Shown: positions 13,190 to 24,708, counted from the stretch's first letter. The stretch is DNA of 64,000 nucleotides from Marvania coccoides (GCA_963854735.1 OY978104.1:744001-808000), one strand, 5' to 3'. Numbers and translations are program-made. The notes: generated from the letters alone by a model not told the origin.

Positions 13190-14476
13190 AAATTGAATCC
13201 AAAATATTTCTGTTACAAGCTTGAAATGTATATATATTTATTCATTTATTATAAATTTAATACATTATGATGGATGCGAATGAATTTAAATCAACCGCCA
13301 AAGTTATCCTCTGGCATAAGCATATATGCCGCTCCGCCCCCTACGCGCCGTGTCCTTCACTTAATCAATGCCGGTGCTGTGTCGGCTTTGCCATGACCCT
13401 GGTAGCAGCTGGTTACCGCAGATGCGAACACATTCCAGTCCGCTATCCTGTCTTGGAGGCTGCTCTGCTGTTTAAACTCTGGTGGAGGCTGGGAGTATCT
13501 TCCGAAGGCTCCCAAGAAAATTCCTTCGGAAGCAAAAGTGGTTCCGAAGAAAATTGGAGGTGGAAATTGTTCCCGAAGAAATTTCTTCGGAAATTCTTCA
13601 ATATACCAGGGGAGGATTTTAGAGAGCCAGCCGGCATTCTTTCTATCAGCAGCGGTTCCCTATTGCCGCCATGGACGCCGCACGCCGCCACTTCTGCCAC
13701 CATACATCTGAGGGTAACCACCACGTGGCGAGGGGCGCTGCACTGGAAGCCGCCGGCGTCAAAAGGGCCCGAGAGGTGTTTTGGGAATTACTGGAGGAGG
13801 CTAGTAGGGCCCCGCTGCCGACCGCGTGAAGGCGGCCGGTGGGGGCTGCTACACACACCCTCCTGCGCTGGGACCAGCTACCGAGTGCTGGGTGGCGTGG
13901 CCGCCGGCCCAATGATTTTTCCTATAGTTTTTGGGGGTTTTTTGTTATTTCTGCATGGATTGAATATTAATTTCAGCCCAATTCATTGATTCCACAATTG
14001 TCTAATCTCTGTAAATTTTACATCCCTGCATTGCAGATTCGATGATCAAGGTAGTTGTTCGGCCGCAAAAGGTGTTGATATCTAATTCTCGAATTCCAGG
14101 TATATTTGCAACAATTTAAAGATGATTTATGGTCGCTTTTTAATGCATTTAGCGATTTCCAGGGCCCGTGTCCTTATAACTACCACGGAACAGTTGCTTA
14201 CTCATCTCTTCTCCTCCTCTTTTATTTACAAGATAAATTAACTGCAAGAATTGTCAGATCCGCTACGCTTCGCTGCTGGTTGGCGCCGGCATACGCAGAA
14301 GACGCCTGAACATCTCTGCTTCGATTGGAGGGTAAACGACACCGAGCTCGTTTGCACCCCTCGAGGGGTGCAAAATCAAGACACGGCAGGCGCACAGAAG
14401 AGGTTGAGTGGATTTTGGGAGGGCTCTCCGATATATAATATACCCGGTTCCAGGGTTTTCTATCAATATACTATAT
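13190..14476. other. No gene recognised; short palindrome
   Basis: Reading frames here are short and match nothing I know. A perfect 18-bp palindrome, CCGAAGAAATTTCTTCGG, lies at 13573-13590, within a stretch (13500-13610) of repeated TTCCGAAG words. The rest is AT-rich spacer before the composite element. Confidence 0.4.
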
Positions 14477-14691
14477 CATATGCCCGATAAGCACCGAGGA
14501 TAATTAAGCTCAGTCTTATTTCTCAACAAAAGATTTAAAGAGACCCCAGGGGGAGGACGCCTATAGTAGGTGCACAGTTCCTACTCATAAAGGTTTCCCT
14601 CGTCCAAATACTTTACCACATCAAAGACCTTCCTAATCTTCTATAGATGTGGTGTTTCCTTCGCAATTTGTGTAAAAATATAAAACATCTA
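14477..14691 (+). repeat. Left terminal inverted repeat of composite element
   Basis: Begins CATATGCCCGATAAGCACC. The reverse complement of the unit recurs at 20012-20350, so 14477-20350 is bounded by inverted repeats. Truncated copies occur at 14896-14935, 29403-29509 and, diverged, 43441-43575. No clear target-site duplication is visible. Confidence 0.75.
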
Positions 14692-14706
14692 TGTATTCAT
14701 ATAAAC

Positions 14707-14892
14707 ATGTATGTATGTATGTATGTATGTATGTATGTATGTATGTATGTATGTATGTATGTATGTATGTATGTATGTATGTATGTATGTATGTATGTAT
14801 GTATGTATGTATGTATGTATGTATGTATGTATGTATGTATGTATGTATGTATGTATGTATGTATGTATGTATGTATGTATGTATGTATGTAT
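14707..14892 (+). repeat. (ATGT)n microsatellite, about 46 units
   Basis: Uninterrupted tetranucleotide tract in the left palindrome arm. It creates artefactual Cys-Met-Tyr-Val frames in all three phases. Confidence 0.97.
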
Positions 14893-16930
14893 TTTTCATA
14901 TGCCCACCAAGCACCGAGGATATTACTAGTAATAAAGTCTCAATGTATGTATGTATTCATCATGTATGTGTAATTATATTTTTTTCTTGCAGTCCGCTGT
15001 CCGGACCGCTGAGAAGAGGCAGCGAAGAGGAAGAGGGACTTGGCTGCCGACACTGCATCAGCCACCGCAGCCAAGAAGATCGGCCACAATTCCAGGCGGG
15101 GTGGGGCGGGGCGGGACGCCACAGTCGACGCTGGGGGGGGCCAAGCGTGAGCGGGGGCTCCTGTGGGGTATTGTAGTCCATTATTATTACATTGCAAGTG
15201 GTTTTACTGTATAAAGAGCGCTGTAAAGCCCTTCTTGACAACCAGCACCTACGAGATTGGTGCACCTATCTGGCACCTGGGCAGCACCTATCCAGAACTT
15301 ATGGTGTGGTGCTCCGTTGTGCTCCGTACACATATAGGTGCACCAACGCGTAGGTGCCCCGTTGGTGCACCCCAAGGCGCGACAAGTATCCTCGGCGAGT
15401 ACAAGTATCCTCTGCCCATAATGATGTGTCGCGATTTATGCGTCAATCCTTCAGATGCGCATACAAATAAATCGATAAATATTATACGCAACTTTTCAAG
15501 CCGTCAGCAAGGCAATTTCGGCTCCACAAACTAAGTTTGAAATTCCACATCTGGTTTTCGAACAAACAGATTTTACCCGCTGTTACAGGGGTTTTCTCTG
15601 CCAATCGTCTCAGGTTGGTGCACATAATGAAAGGGCGCTTTGGGACGGGCGGTCATTTTTTTTTTCTCGCTCTTTTGAAACATCTGATGAAAAGGCTCCG
15701 AAACTCTCGCAGACTGACTTCACAGCGGCTGGTCGACGCGCCTGAGCGGTGAAGATTCCCGATGGATGCTGAGCTCTCTTCCGCTGGCGCTGGCTCTGGC
15801 GATGCGCCTGCCGGTAACCTGGCGGCCGCAGTGATGGGTGCCGGGGCCTCTGGCGCTGGTGCTGCCCCCCAAGTTGAAGCGCAGGCCGCTGTACGTGGAG
15901 CTGCCGTCTAGGGCCGCGCTGTACATGTACAGCGGCCTGCGCTTCAACTTGGGGGGCAGCACCAGCGCCAGAGGCCCCGGCACCCATCACTGCGGCCGCC
16001 AGGTTACCGGCAGGCGCATCGCCAGAGCCAGCGCCAGCGGAAGAGAGCTCAGCATCCATCGGGAATCTTCACCGCTCAGGCGCGTCGACCAGCCGCTGTG
16101 AAGTCAGTCTGCGAGAGTTTCGGAGCCTTTTCATCAGATGTTTCAAAAGAGCGAGAAAAAAAAAATGACCGCCCGTCCCAAAGCGCCCTTTCATTATGTG
16201 CACCAACCTGAGACGATTGGCAGAGAAAACCCCTGTAACAGCGGGTAAAATCTGTTTGTTCGAAAACCAGATGTGGAATTTCAAACTTAGTTTGTGGAGC
16301 CGAAATTGCCTTGCTGACGGCTTGAAAAGTTGCGTATAATATTTATCGATTTATTTGTATGCGCATCTGAAGGATTGACGCATAAATCGCGACACATCAT
16401 TATGGGCAGAGGATACTTGTACTCGCCGAGGATACTTGTCGCGCCTTGGGGTGCACCAACGGGGCACCTACGCGTTGGTGCACCTATATGTGTACGGAGC
16501 ACAACGGAGCACCACACCATAAGTTCTGGATAGGTGCTGCCCAGGTGCCAGATAGGTGCACCAATCTCGTAGGTGCTGGTTGTCAAGAAGGGCTTTACAG
16601 CGCTCTTTATACAGTAAAACCACTTGCAATGTAATAATAATGGACTACAATACCCCACAGGAGCCCCCGCTCACGCTTGGCCCCCCCCAGCGTCGACTGT
16701 GGCGTCCCGCCCCGCCCCACCCCGCCTGGAATTGTGGCCGATCTTCTTGGCTGCGGTGGCTGATGCAGTGTCGGCAGCCAAGTCCCTCTTCCTCTTCGCT
16801 GCCTCTTCTCAGCGGTCCGGACAGCGGACTGCAAGAAAAAAATATAATTACACATACATGATGAATACATACATACATTGAGACTTTATTACTAGTAATA
16901 TCCTCGGTGCTTGGTGGGCATATGAAAAAT

Positions 16931-17038
16931 ACATACATACATACATACATACATACATACATACATACATACATACATACATACATACATACATACATAC
17001 ATACATACATACATACATACATACATACATACATACAT
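16931..17038 (+). repeat. (CATA)n microsatellite, about 27 units
   Basis: Mate of the left tract on the opposite strand, shorter by about 19 units. Confidence 0.97.
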
Positions 17039-17089
17039 GTTTATATGAATACATAGATGTTTTATATTTTTACACAAATTGCATACTAC

Positions 17090-19752
17090 TGGATGGCAGG
17101 TTTCTTTTCCTTGACAAATATATCATACTTTGAACGTTTTAGACATCGCAATTTTAGCCGGATTTTGTGTACTCTTCAAGAAACGTCTGCTTCCGACGGA
17201 GAGAGAATCGCACTTATTCCTATTGTGAGAAAAGCATTACGTACTCGATTTCCTGCAAAACGTGAAAATAATCATATGGGCCGTATTCTCATTCAAGCTC
17301 CTTATCAAGAGTTCTATGAATCTATTCATTTCACAAAGCTTACTGCTTCCATTTCCTCAAAAGTCCCGCTGGGCGCCGTCAAACGCCCAGAAGTTGTTTT
17401 CCGTTATGAACAAACAGTAGAATTCATACTATGCAATGGTCGGAAAATTGCTAATTACTCTCAAACACAATTGACAGCTATTTTGAATAACGATTGCCGT
17501 TGCAATGAGTTTCCGTCTTTTATTCCCCCAAAATTATGTTTGCACTGATAAACCTGATATTTTACCTTCTAATAATCTCAAAAAGCTGTTTGATAAAGGA
17601 AAGAAATACCGCCCTGGTTTGGCTTCTGGTTTTATTTCTACTGAACAACGCCAAGAAATGTTTGATGATATTCGCGCTGCATTATTAGCTTGGGCTTTGA
17701 GATACGAACAGGAGGTTGGTATTTTAGGTTGGAACAATTGGCGAGCAGCACTTGATAATGCTATTCTTGAACGTCTTAACGTTGATATTCCAGTTGGCAA
17801 ACATTATGGATTTCCAGCCAAACATTTTCGTGCCGGACATGAACCTTTAACATTTTCTCAAACAGATCGAAATTACATTCTTGAGTTCCAAAAACATTTT
17901 GTGATTGCCCCTGTCGATAAATCTGGCCATTCACTTGCAGTTTGGTGCATTAAAGATTATGTGCGCAAAATCATTTCTGACTTGGAATCTGGTGAAGTTT
18001 TTGAGGTCGTTTCCCTTTCCCACGACGAACTCATTAACAATCTTGGTGTTAAGCTGGACCAGTTACGGATTAAACATGGAAATGCAGAATTAGGACGTTA
18101 TTATAGCCTTATCAAACTCCACAAAATTCCACCGTACGCCCCAGATTCATTGTTGGTTGTGCAAACGTTATTACAACCCCAGCATCTAAACTTTTGGGCT
18201 CAGTTTTAACTGGTTTAGAACCTGATCTGCTTCCTCTTTTAGAATCACGCTTTCCAACTCTGCCACCAGGCCATCCTCTCGCTGATTCACTTCAATTCCA
18301 TGGTTTCTCCTCCACTTAAAAATACGCAACAATTTGTTGAAATTATTCATGCTGTCAATGGTGCTTGCGATTCAACTACACCGGTCCTTCTCCAAACAGG
18401 CGATGTCAGCCGTTTATATACTAATTTACGCTTACAGGATTTATTTTCTCGTCTTTCTCAACTCTACACTGATTTATTCAATGCTAAAGGTCCAGGAATA
18501 AAAGTTTTTCCTCGTTCTAAAAATACACAGGCTGAATGGATTCAACACCTTCCCCCAATTCCTCAGCGTGAAGGTGGTTCTGGCCGAGACGGCACTTTCA
18601 AAATATTGTCTTAAGATGATACTCTCAAGCTTCTTAAATTCACTCTCGATGAAAATTATTTTATGTTTGGAGGTACTATTTATCATCAAATACAGGGAAT
18701 TGCCATGGGTGGCAATGCTTCTGTCCAAATTGCAAATCATTTTATGTTTACTTATGAAATGGCTTTTTACGAACAGCTTTCTACTATCTATAATGGCGTG
18801 GGGCGGCAGTGCGGCTGGCGCTCGAACCTGCCGACATACTAGCAGCGGGCGGCGTGGAGGTTGGAGATCGGCGCAATGGGCATCCAGGGCGAGAGCTGCG
18901 GCTGGCGTTTGGGCGGAGCTACGGCTGGCGTTCAGCGAGCGGCGGTGATGCGGCTGGTGACCGGCGTTGATGACCTGCATGCATTTGCCTTTTATAGGGG
19001 CGATTTATCGCCTCTTTAGTCACCCCTTTGGTTGTTTTGGGGTTTTTTCATTTCTAACAATTCTCCTACTATGATACTTACTGATATCGATATTCCAGCT
19101 GAAATACATCTGTCCCGTTGAATCACCCTGTACGTCATATCGGCAATTTTGCACTATTTTTAGCACGACACTTATTGTGGCTCTTCAGGTTCATCGATGA
19201 CATTCACTCCATTAATGCTCGATTTCTCAATCGTTTGCTTTACAAAAACCAAACTCTTTTCGGTGTTCAAGGTGTTTACCCTCCAGATCTGGAAATAACT
19301 CTTTCCCCGCTCACTCAACATTCTACTTTTTTAGACGTTTTAGTTGCTTCAAAAAACAAAAATGGAAAATTCCCTTTGATTACTTCTTTCTTCAACAAGT
19401 TCGATACTCAAGCTTTCCAACACGTTCGCAATAAACGGTTTATAAACTTTTTATAATTATCTCTTATAGCACTAAACTTTCATTAGGGAGTAAAAGAAAC
19501 ATTGTTATGGGACGCTTCCATTACTTAAGTACTACCATCATGGGTCCAAAGAGTTTTGTATTAACAATGGCAAAAGTGCTGAAAGATTTACTTGATCGAG
19601 GTTTTCCCCGTCGTATGTTATTTAAAACTCTTCGAAATTTATGCCACAAGTGGAATGGCATCTATGGTTTGTGCAGTAAGTTCATTTCTAAGCAAATATT
19701 TGAACATTTGGCAATCCTGGAGAACTCTTCGGAGCCCGGTATCGGTTTCTAG
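17090..19752 (+). pseudogene. Penelope-like reverse transcriptase, degraded
   Basis: Reverse transcriptase of Penelope-like retroelement type, broken by frameshifts, stops and an insertion. In order: an N-terminal region, VIAPVDKSGHSLAVW, then YYSLIKLHKIPP (the P/LPKIHK-like motif), then GDVSRLYTN (motif A, around 18405), then QIQGIAMGGNASVQIAN (motif B, around 18700). A GC-rich insertion follows, then FRFIDDIHSI (motif C, around 19190) and a thumb-like region (FLDVLVASKN, GRFHYLSTT). Base composition is AT-rich, unlike the LINE fragments next door. I see no GIY-YIG endonuclease. The assignment rests on motif wording and order. Confidence 0.78.
18793..19045 (+). mobile_element. GC-rich insertion inside the reverse transcriptase
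   Basis: Between motif B and motif C the AT-rich coding sequence is interrupted by a GC-rich block with repeated GCGGCTGGCG words. It ends in the hairpin GGGGCGATTTATCGCCTC followed by T-rich sequence. The hairpin end resembles 27655-27590 on the minus strand, so this may be a short mobile element. I cannot identify a target duplication. Confidence 0.5.
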
Positions 19753-19874
19753 TTTTACGGTTTGTATCAAAATGTAAAGTGTTTTGGGTCGTACATCGCA
19801 TGATTTGGTTTTCGAGCAGAAAAACGCGCGCTCACTTTTTTCGCTGGCATATAAGGAATTTTTACGGCGGCACA

Positions 19875-20016
19875 CATTGTCCAGAATTCCCCACGATTTC
19901 CTGGACGTGCCTAACAGCCCACTCTTCTACATTACAGGTAAGCAGCCATTTTCAAACCTTTCCCTTTGCCTTTTTCTTCTACAAACACCGGGGGGTGTAA
20001 AGTTCTGGACCAGATG
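19875..20016 (+). repeat. Direct repeat copy 1 (about 130 bp)
   Basis: Shares with 20392-20524 the blocks GATTTCCTGGACGTGCC (with small changes), TTACAGGTAAGCAGCCAT (donor-like) and CACCGGGGGGTGTAAA. The two copies flank the right terminal repeat. Confidence 0.75.
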
Positions 20017-20350
20017 TTATATATTTTTACACAAATTGCGAAGGAAACACCACATCTATAGAAGATTAGGAAGGTCTTTGATGTGGAAAAGCATTTGGAC
20101 GAGGGAAACCTTTGAGTAGGAACAGTGCACCTACTATAGGCGTCTTTATACATTTAGCCACAATCTACAGAAGAATTGGAATCGGTCTTTGATTGTGGTA
20201 CACTAGATAAGTGACTGGACGAGGGAAACCATTATGAGTAGGAACTGTGCACCTACTATAGGCGTCCTCCCCATGGGGTCTCTTTAAATCTTATTTCTGT
20301 TGAGAAATAAGACTGAGCTTAATTATCCTCGGTGCTTATTGGGCATATGA
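20012..20350 (-). repeat. Right terminal inverted repeat, internally duplicated
   Basis: Reverse complement of 14477-14691, ending GGGCATATG. About 120 bp (the GACGAGGGAAACC...CACCTACTATAGGCGTC unit) is present twice in tandem. It includes a perfect hairpin TCTTATTTCT / AGAAATAAGA with loop GTTG at 20289-20312. Confidence 0.75.
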
Positions 20351-20391
20351 AAAAAATACATACATTCAGGCATTGGGCATAATATGAAAAA

Positions 20392-20524
20392 TACATTCAG
20401 AAATCCCCCCGATTTTCTGGACACGTGCCTAACAACCCGCTCTTCAACTTTACAGGTAAGCAGCCATCTATCCTATTTTAGTTTTCCTTCACAAACACCG
20501 GGGGGTGTAAATTTCTGGACCATT
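20392..20524 (+). repeat. Direct repeat copy 2
   Basis: Second copy of the 19875-20016 sequence, joined directly to the 5'-truncated LINE at about 20525. Confidence 0.72.
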
Positions 20525-22397
20525 TTTTCTCGGGAGCCCTGCAGCGCGAGTGGGCCTGGGGGTACATCGTGCCCATCCACAAGGCGGGTGGAAGTGTGCA
20601 CGAGCCAGGGGATTACAGGCCCATCACGGTAGGCACCCTGCTGGCGCGGCTCTACGCCTCAGCGCTGAACGCACGCCTGGTGGGCTGGGCAGAGATGGCG
20701 GGAGTGCGTGCGCAAGGGCAGGCGGGGTTTCGGCCGGGGAGGCGGTGCACGGACCAGATCTTCGTGCTGCGGGCGATGCTAGAGCTGCAGCAGCGGGCGC
20801 TGGTGAAGGCGCCGCTGTTTGCCTGCTTTGTGGACTTCCGGTAGGCGTACGACTCTGTCCCGCGGGAGAAGCTCTGGGAGAAGCTACGGGCGGCTGGCGT
20901 GGGGGTCTGGCTGATACGCGCCATCCAGACACTGTATGCTGACATTCCTGTCTGCGGAAAAGGCGCCGCTGGGTTCACAGCCACCTTTTCGTGCCTAGTG
21001 GGCCTGCGCCAGGGCTGCCCCTTCAGCACCACGCTTTTTGGGATGTTCGTGGACGACCTGGAGCGCATGGTGCTGGCCAGGGCTGGGGCAGACCTGCCGC
21101 TGCTGCGTGGACGCCCGCTGCCACCGCTGTTCTACGCTGACGACCTGGCCCTCCTCTCCACCTCTCCAGCAGGTCTCCAGAGACAACTCGACGCCCTCTA
21201 CGAGTACACCACCACCGCTGGACTCACCGTCAACCTCATCAAAACCGAGATCGTGGTTTGGGGGTGAGCATCGATCAGGTGGGGGACGGCTGGGAGTGGC
21301 AGTACGCAGGCGCCCCAGTGCCGCGCGTGGCCGCGTTCACGTACCTGGGTCTCGAGTTCCATGCGCTGAAACCGTTCGCTGCAGCAGGCGACCACCGTGC
21401 TACAAAGGCGCTGAGGGCGATGTATGCAGTGCGCAGGCGGGCGGCGGAGCTGGACATCCACAAACCAGCGGAGCTCATCAATTTCTTCAACGCCATGGTG
21501 CTGCCGGGTCTGGAGTACGGCGCGGAGGTGTGGGGGGCAGCGCCAGCGACGACATGGGCGGCAGACCCGCTGGGGGGCCGCCACGGCAGCAGCCACCGGC
21601 TCTACATGCGTTTCCTGCGCCCGCTGCTGGGGGTCCCGACGATGGGGATTAATACGGCTGCGCTGCTGGTGGAGGCGGCGATGTGGCCGGTGGAAATCCG
21701 TTTCGCTGCGGCGGTCCTGCATTTCTGGACTCGGCTCCAGGACCTCCCAGAGGACAACCTGGCCCACCAAGCGTTCCTGGCCAGCGAGGAGATGGCGGCG
21801 GGGGAGACGGCACTGCGGGCGGCGGCGGAAGAGGCGGCAGCGGGGCTGCCGGTGGTGGCGCTAGCGGCGGTGCCGCCGTGCTGGGCGACAGAAGCGCGCG
21901 CATTGTTCAGCGAGATGGGTGTCGTGCACGCCAATGGGACGCTGCGGGATGGGGACTCCAAGCTGCTGCGCACCAACGCTCAGGAGAAGTGGCTGGCAGC
22001 GCTAGCAGCGTCGCCGAGCCAGCAGCTGCGCCACTACCTCAGCACCTGGTGGACGCTCTCCGTGGAGACCTACAAGCTCCACCCCCACCTTCGCCTGCCA
22101 CAGAGGGCGGACAGAGCGGCGCTGACGCGCCTCCGGCTGGGAGTGCAGAGGATTCGCGTGCCAGCAGCTGGCGAGAGCGGAGTGTGGCACCCACCCAGCA
22201 TACGCCCCCTCTGTGCAGCACCGTGCCTACTCCTCGAGTTGCACATCCTCCGCACTTGCACTGCCCTCCACCAAGAACGCGCACCAGCGCTCGCGGTGGT
22301 GACCGCGGCGAGGGACCTGCTCCAGCTGGAGGCGGCAGACCTTTCCCTTGTGGCGGCCCTGGTGAGGGCGCACTCAGAGCGCGTGGCAGCGGCGTGA
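20525..22397 (+). pseudogene. Non-LTR retrotransposon ORF2 fragment (reverse transcriptase)
   Basis: The 5' end is truncated; endonuclease is absent. Motifs in order: GDYRPITVGTLLARLY, QAGFRPGRRCTDQIF, CFVDFR*AYDSVPRE (motif A, TAG at 20842-20844), GLRQGCPFSTTLF (motif B), FYADDLALLS (motif C) and TVNLIKTEIVVWG. A TGA at 21265 and a frame change follow. The C-terminal domain then continues in another frame from about 21258 to the stop at 22397, with HLRLPQRADRAALTRLRLG and ending ERVAAA. Two lesions make it inactive. A diverged copy of its last ~180 bp and 3' tail lies at 30536-31335. Confidence 0.9.
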
Positions 22398-22972
22398 TGG
22401 GGGAGGTATTAGAGGAGCCCGAGAGGTACGAGGACGCCCAAGACTTTGATGATGGTGGAGGCGGCGCCGGGCTACATTTTTCGATCCTTTGAAACCTTTT
22501 GGTTTCTGGTTTATTGTCTGTATTTGGTTCTGTCTCTATTTAATTTGTTCATTTCCCTTTTCGCTTGTCTATCTTGATGCACCTGCTTGCCTTGGTACAC
22601 GCTCTTGACTACGACTTTGGATGCATCACTTCCCACACAGCCAGGGTTGAGTGACCACACAGCCAGGGTTGAGTGACCACTGTAGAAGAGAGGGGTGCTG
22701 GGGCGTCCCGGCATTGCCCAAGCGTGTACCTTGACCGGACGGTTCGCGTTCTCGCCGTCCGGAGCGTCCTGCATGCCTTGCATTACTGCATGCACCCATG
22801 TCTGTTTTTGCACATGTATATTGCTGCTCTGCACCTGTTTTCTGTGTCGGTCGAGTCGTCGGGGACTCGGGGGCAGGGTCCAGAGCCCAGAACTGAGGTT
22901 GATCCGACGGATGGAAGGAGGGGTCTGCCTTACTGTGGCGGGGTCATCCTTTGCGGACACCGTTTGCGGATT
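22398..22972 (+). repeat. LINE 3' untranslated tail
   Basis: Matches 30720-31260: CACCTGCTTGCCTTGGTACA, CGACTTTGGATGCATCAC, TGACCGGACGGTTCGCGT, CGTCGGGGACTCGGGGGCAG and GATCCGACGGATG recur in the same order. A 23-bp unit (ACACAGCCAGGGTTGAGTGACC) is tandemly repeated at 22635-22680. It ends at ATCCTTTGCGGACACCG, shared with 24739-24766. Confidence 0.75.
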
Positions 22973-22976
22973 TGCA

Positions 22977-23971
22977 TTACGCCGAAACGGCGTAATATAT
23001 ATTTTGCATTTTATTTTCGATGACGACAAGTCTGTGAGAGTTGCACGGCTGATAAACCACAATAAAGCGACGCGGGGTGGCATTGCGAACCGATAATTCA
23101 ATGTGCGAGATGTAGCCATAGAGGTCTCTGGTCGGGAGACGTTTAATGACAACGGATTGGCAGAGGCGGCGGTGGATGCCGATAAGGGCACCGGCCTGGG
23201 GAGCTGTGGATTTGAAGGTGGTGCCGTGGGGTCCAGCGGTGAGGCCCGCCCCGGACGTGATGGGCTTGGTGGGATATGCAGAGGAGAAAATTGCAAAGTC
23301 TGCAAAAAGTGATTTTAGCCATTCAGCCGTGTGCTCCCTAGGCTGGAGTTTAGTTTCAGTGAGGAAGATAATGGCAGGCTGGGCCTCAGCCACCACATCT
23401 GCGCATGACCCCATGTGAGATTTTAGGCCGCTCGTATTTTGAAGGAGGCCTTTTAGAATATAAGTGGTCCGGAAGATTAACCCCATAACATAGAAGGAGG
23501 ATTGCGCAAAGTGCAGGAATGATGTGCAGCTCATCTGAAGGGAGAAATAACTTGTATTTAAGCACGGCAAAGCATTTTGGAGTCAAAATCGTATTTTGAA
23601 GGAGGCAGGTGATGTTGTGCGCCCGCCCACGTGAAATCGCAGCCGCAGCCTGCCTTCAGGATAATAGGGGGAGTAGTGTCGACCTGGATGCGGGCGACTT
23701 CAAAGATAGAGGCCCCCAGCTGAAAGCGGAGTTCCATGGAAGCGACTGCTGCGTCTTTGCCAAAAATTTGCACCATGTCAAACCAGGCCATGCCCAGGTT
23801 GCGGGTGGCCGCTGGCTTATTTGCGTGAAGGTGGGTGAGGAGATGGTGATGATGCTGAAGGAAATGATGCCTGAGTAGCCTGCAATTCTGTCTCCTCTGT
23901 GGCCGAGAGAATTGTGGGATTAGTAAAATTCGCCATGATAACTGAAGAAAATAGTGGGTGAGAAGCGCCAC
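22977..23971 (-). pseudogene. LINE 5' region: ORF1-like segment and start of endonuclease
   Basis: On the minus strand, short frames (starting MANFTNPTIL near 23935, then AWFDMVQIFGKDAAV) lead into an apurinic-type endonuclease N-terminus between 23570 and 22977. Its typical words are GLKSHMGSCADVV, PAIIFLTETKLQPRE, AGALIGIHRRL and RRFIVVYQP. The domain is cut off at 22977 where it meets the 3' tail of the plus-strand LINE. Frame breaks separate the segments. Confidence 0.65.
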
Positions 23972-24708
23972 GAGGGGATAGAAACAAAAGGGGGGCTAAA
24001 AAGAGTGTATATTGCGTCACGCGTGGCTGAGTTCTTGCCAATTTTTTCACTCAAACATCTGGACATCTGGCACCCCCAAAATGGATAAATCTGTGTTTGT
24101 CGTCGCTTCCAGACCTGCTTGTATGATGAACATAAAACGAGATGGCGTCAAATTGCCGGAAGAGGTGAGATTAAATATTTTAATTTTTCGACGTCATCAT
24201 CAAACATCTGCTGCCCGGAAATGGCGAAGTCGGTGTACGCCGTCGCTGTCAGACCTGCTTTATATGTGGAGAACGGATAAACTGGCGTCAAAATGCCAAA
24301 ATGCGCTTGAAAAACACGAGATTGCGACGGTCATCCGAAAAAAGAAAGTAGGGTGGAATTTATTTCAAGTCTTTTGGGGCGAATACGGGGCCAAAACGAG
24401 TCAAACTTTCGCCAGGGAGTGCGCTTTGGCGAGATCTATGTCCACAGGGTGCCAGGGGATGGCAGCGAGGGTCAAAATCCTGTGAAAATTGTCAAAATTG
24501 GAAAAACTGTTTTCTTTTTTCCAAAACTGTTTTCTTTTAAAAATATTATATTTAAAATATATTATTATTAAAAAATTCCGCACCCAAGGAGGGGCTCGAA
24601 CCCTCGACCACACGATATCAATATTTTAAGTTTGACGTTGATCACAGGAAGGATCCAGGATCAAGTTGCACTCATCAGATCAGATGTAACAATCGTGTGT
24701 AAGAGTCG
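23688..24708. repeat. Left arm of 1-kb inverted duplication
   Basis: Reverse complement of 29513-30535, with paired positions summing to 54223 (54221 at the tRNA end because of a 2-bp indel). It contains part of the minus-strand LINE 5' region, a tandem ~100-bp duplication around 24060-24290 and the 3' half of a tRNA gene. The arms are about 4.8 kb apart. Confidence 0.93.

Larger units (their letters stand above)
14667..17081. repeat. 2.4-kb palindrome with 32-bp spacer
   Basis: Left arm 14667-15894 and right arm 15927-17081 are essentially identical reverse complements (positions sum to 31821 until the microsatellite). The spacer is 15895-15926. Each arm carries the same 123-codon open frame (15163-15534 and 16287-16658) of unknown function, GC-rich sequence, repeated GGTGCACC words and a (GTAT)n tract. 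The only obvious difference is tract length, about 184 bp on the left and 108 bp on the right. Confidence 0.92.

Noticed and set aside
14647..14973. Long open frames of repeated Cys-Met-Tyr-Val and Thr-Tyr-Ile-His
   Set aside because: They are translations of the (ATGT)n microsatellite in every phase, not genes.
15684..15703. Hammerhead-like core CTGATGA...GAAA in both palindrome arms
   Set aside because: Stem II has at most two pairs and no sequence downstream can form stem I with the upstream flank.
24012..24485. 157-codon open frame present in both inverted arms
   Set aside because: It spans a tandem non-coding duplication and has no ORF features beyond length; its duplication simply follows the arms.
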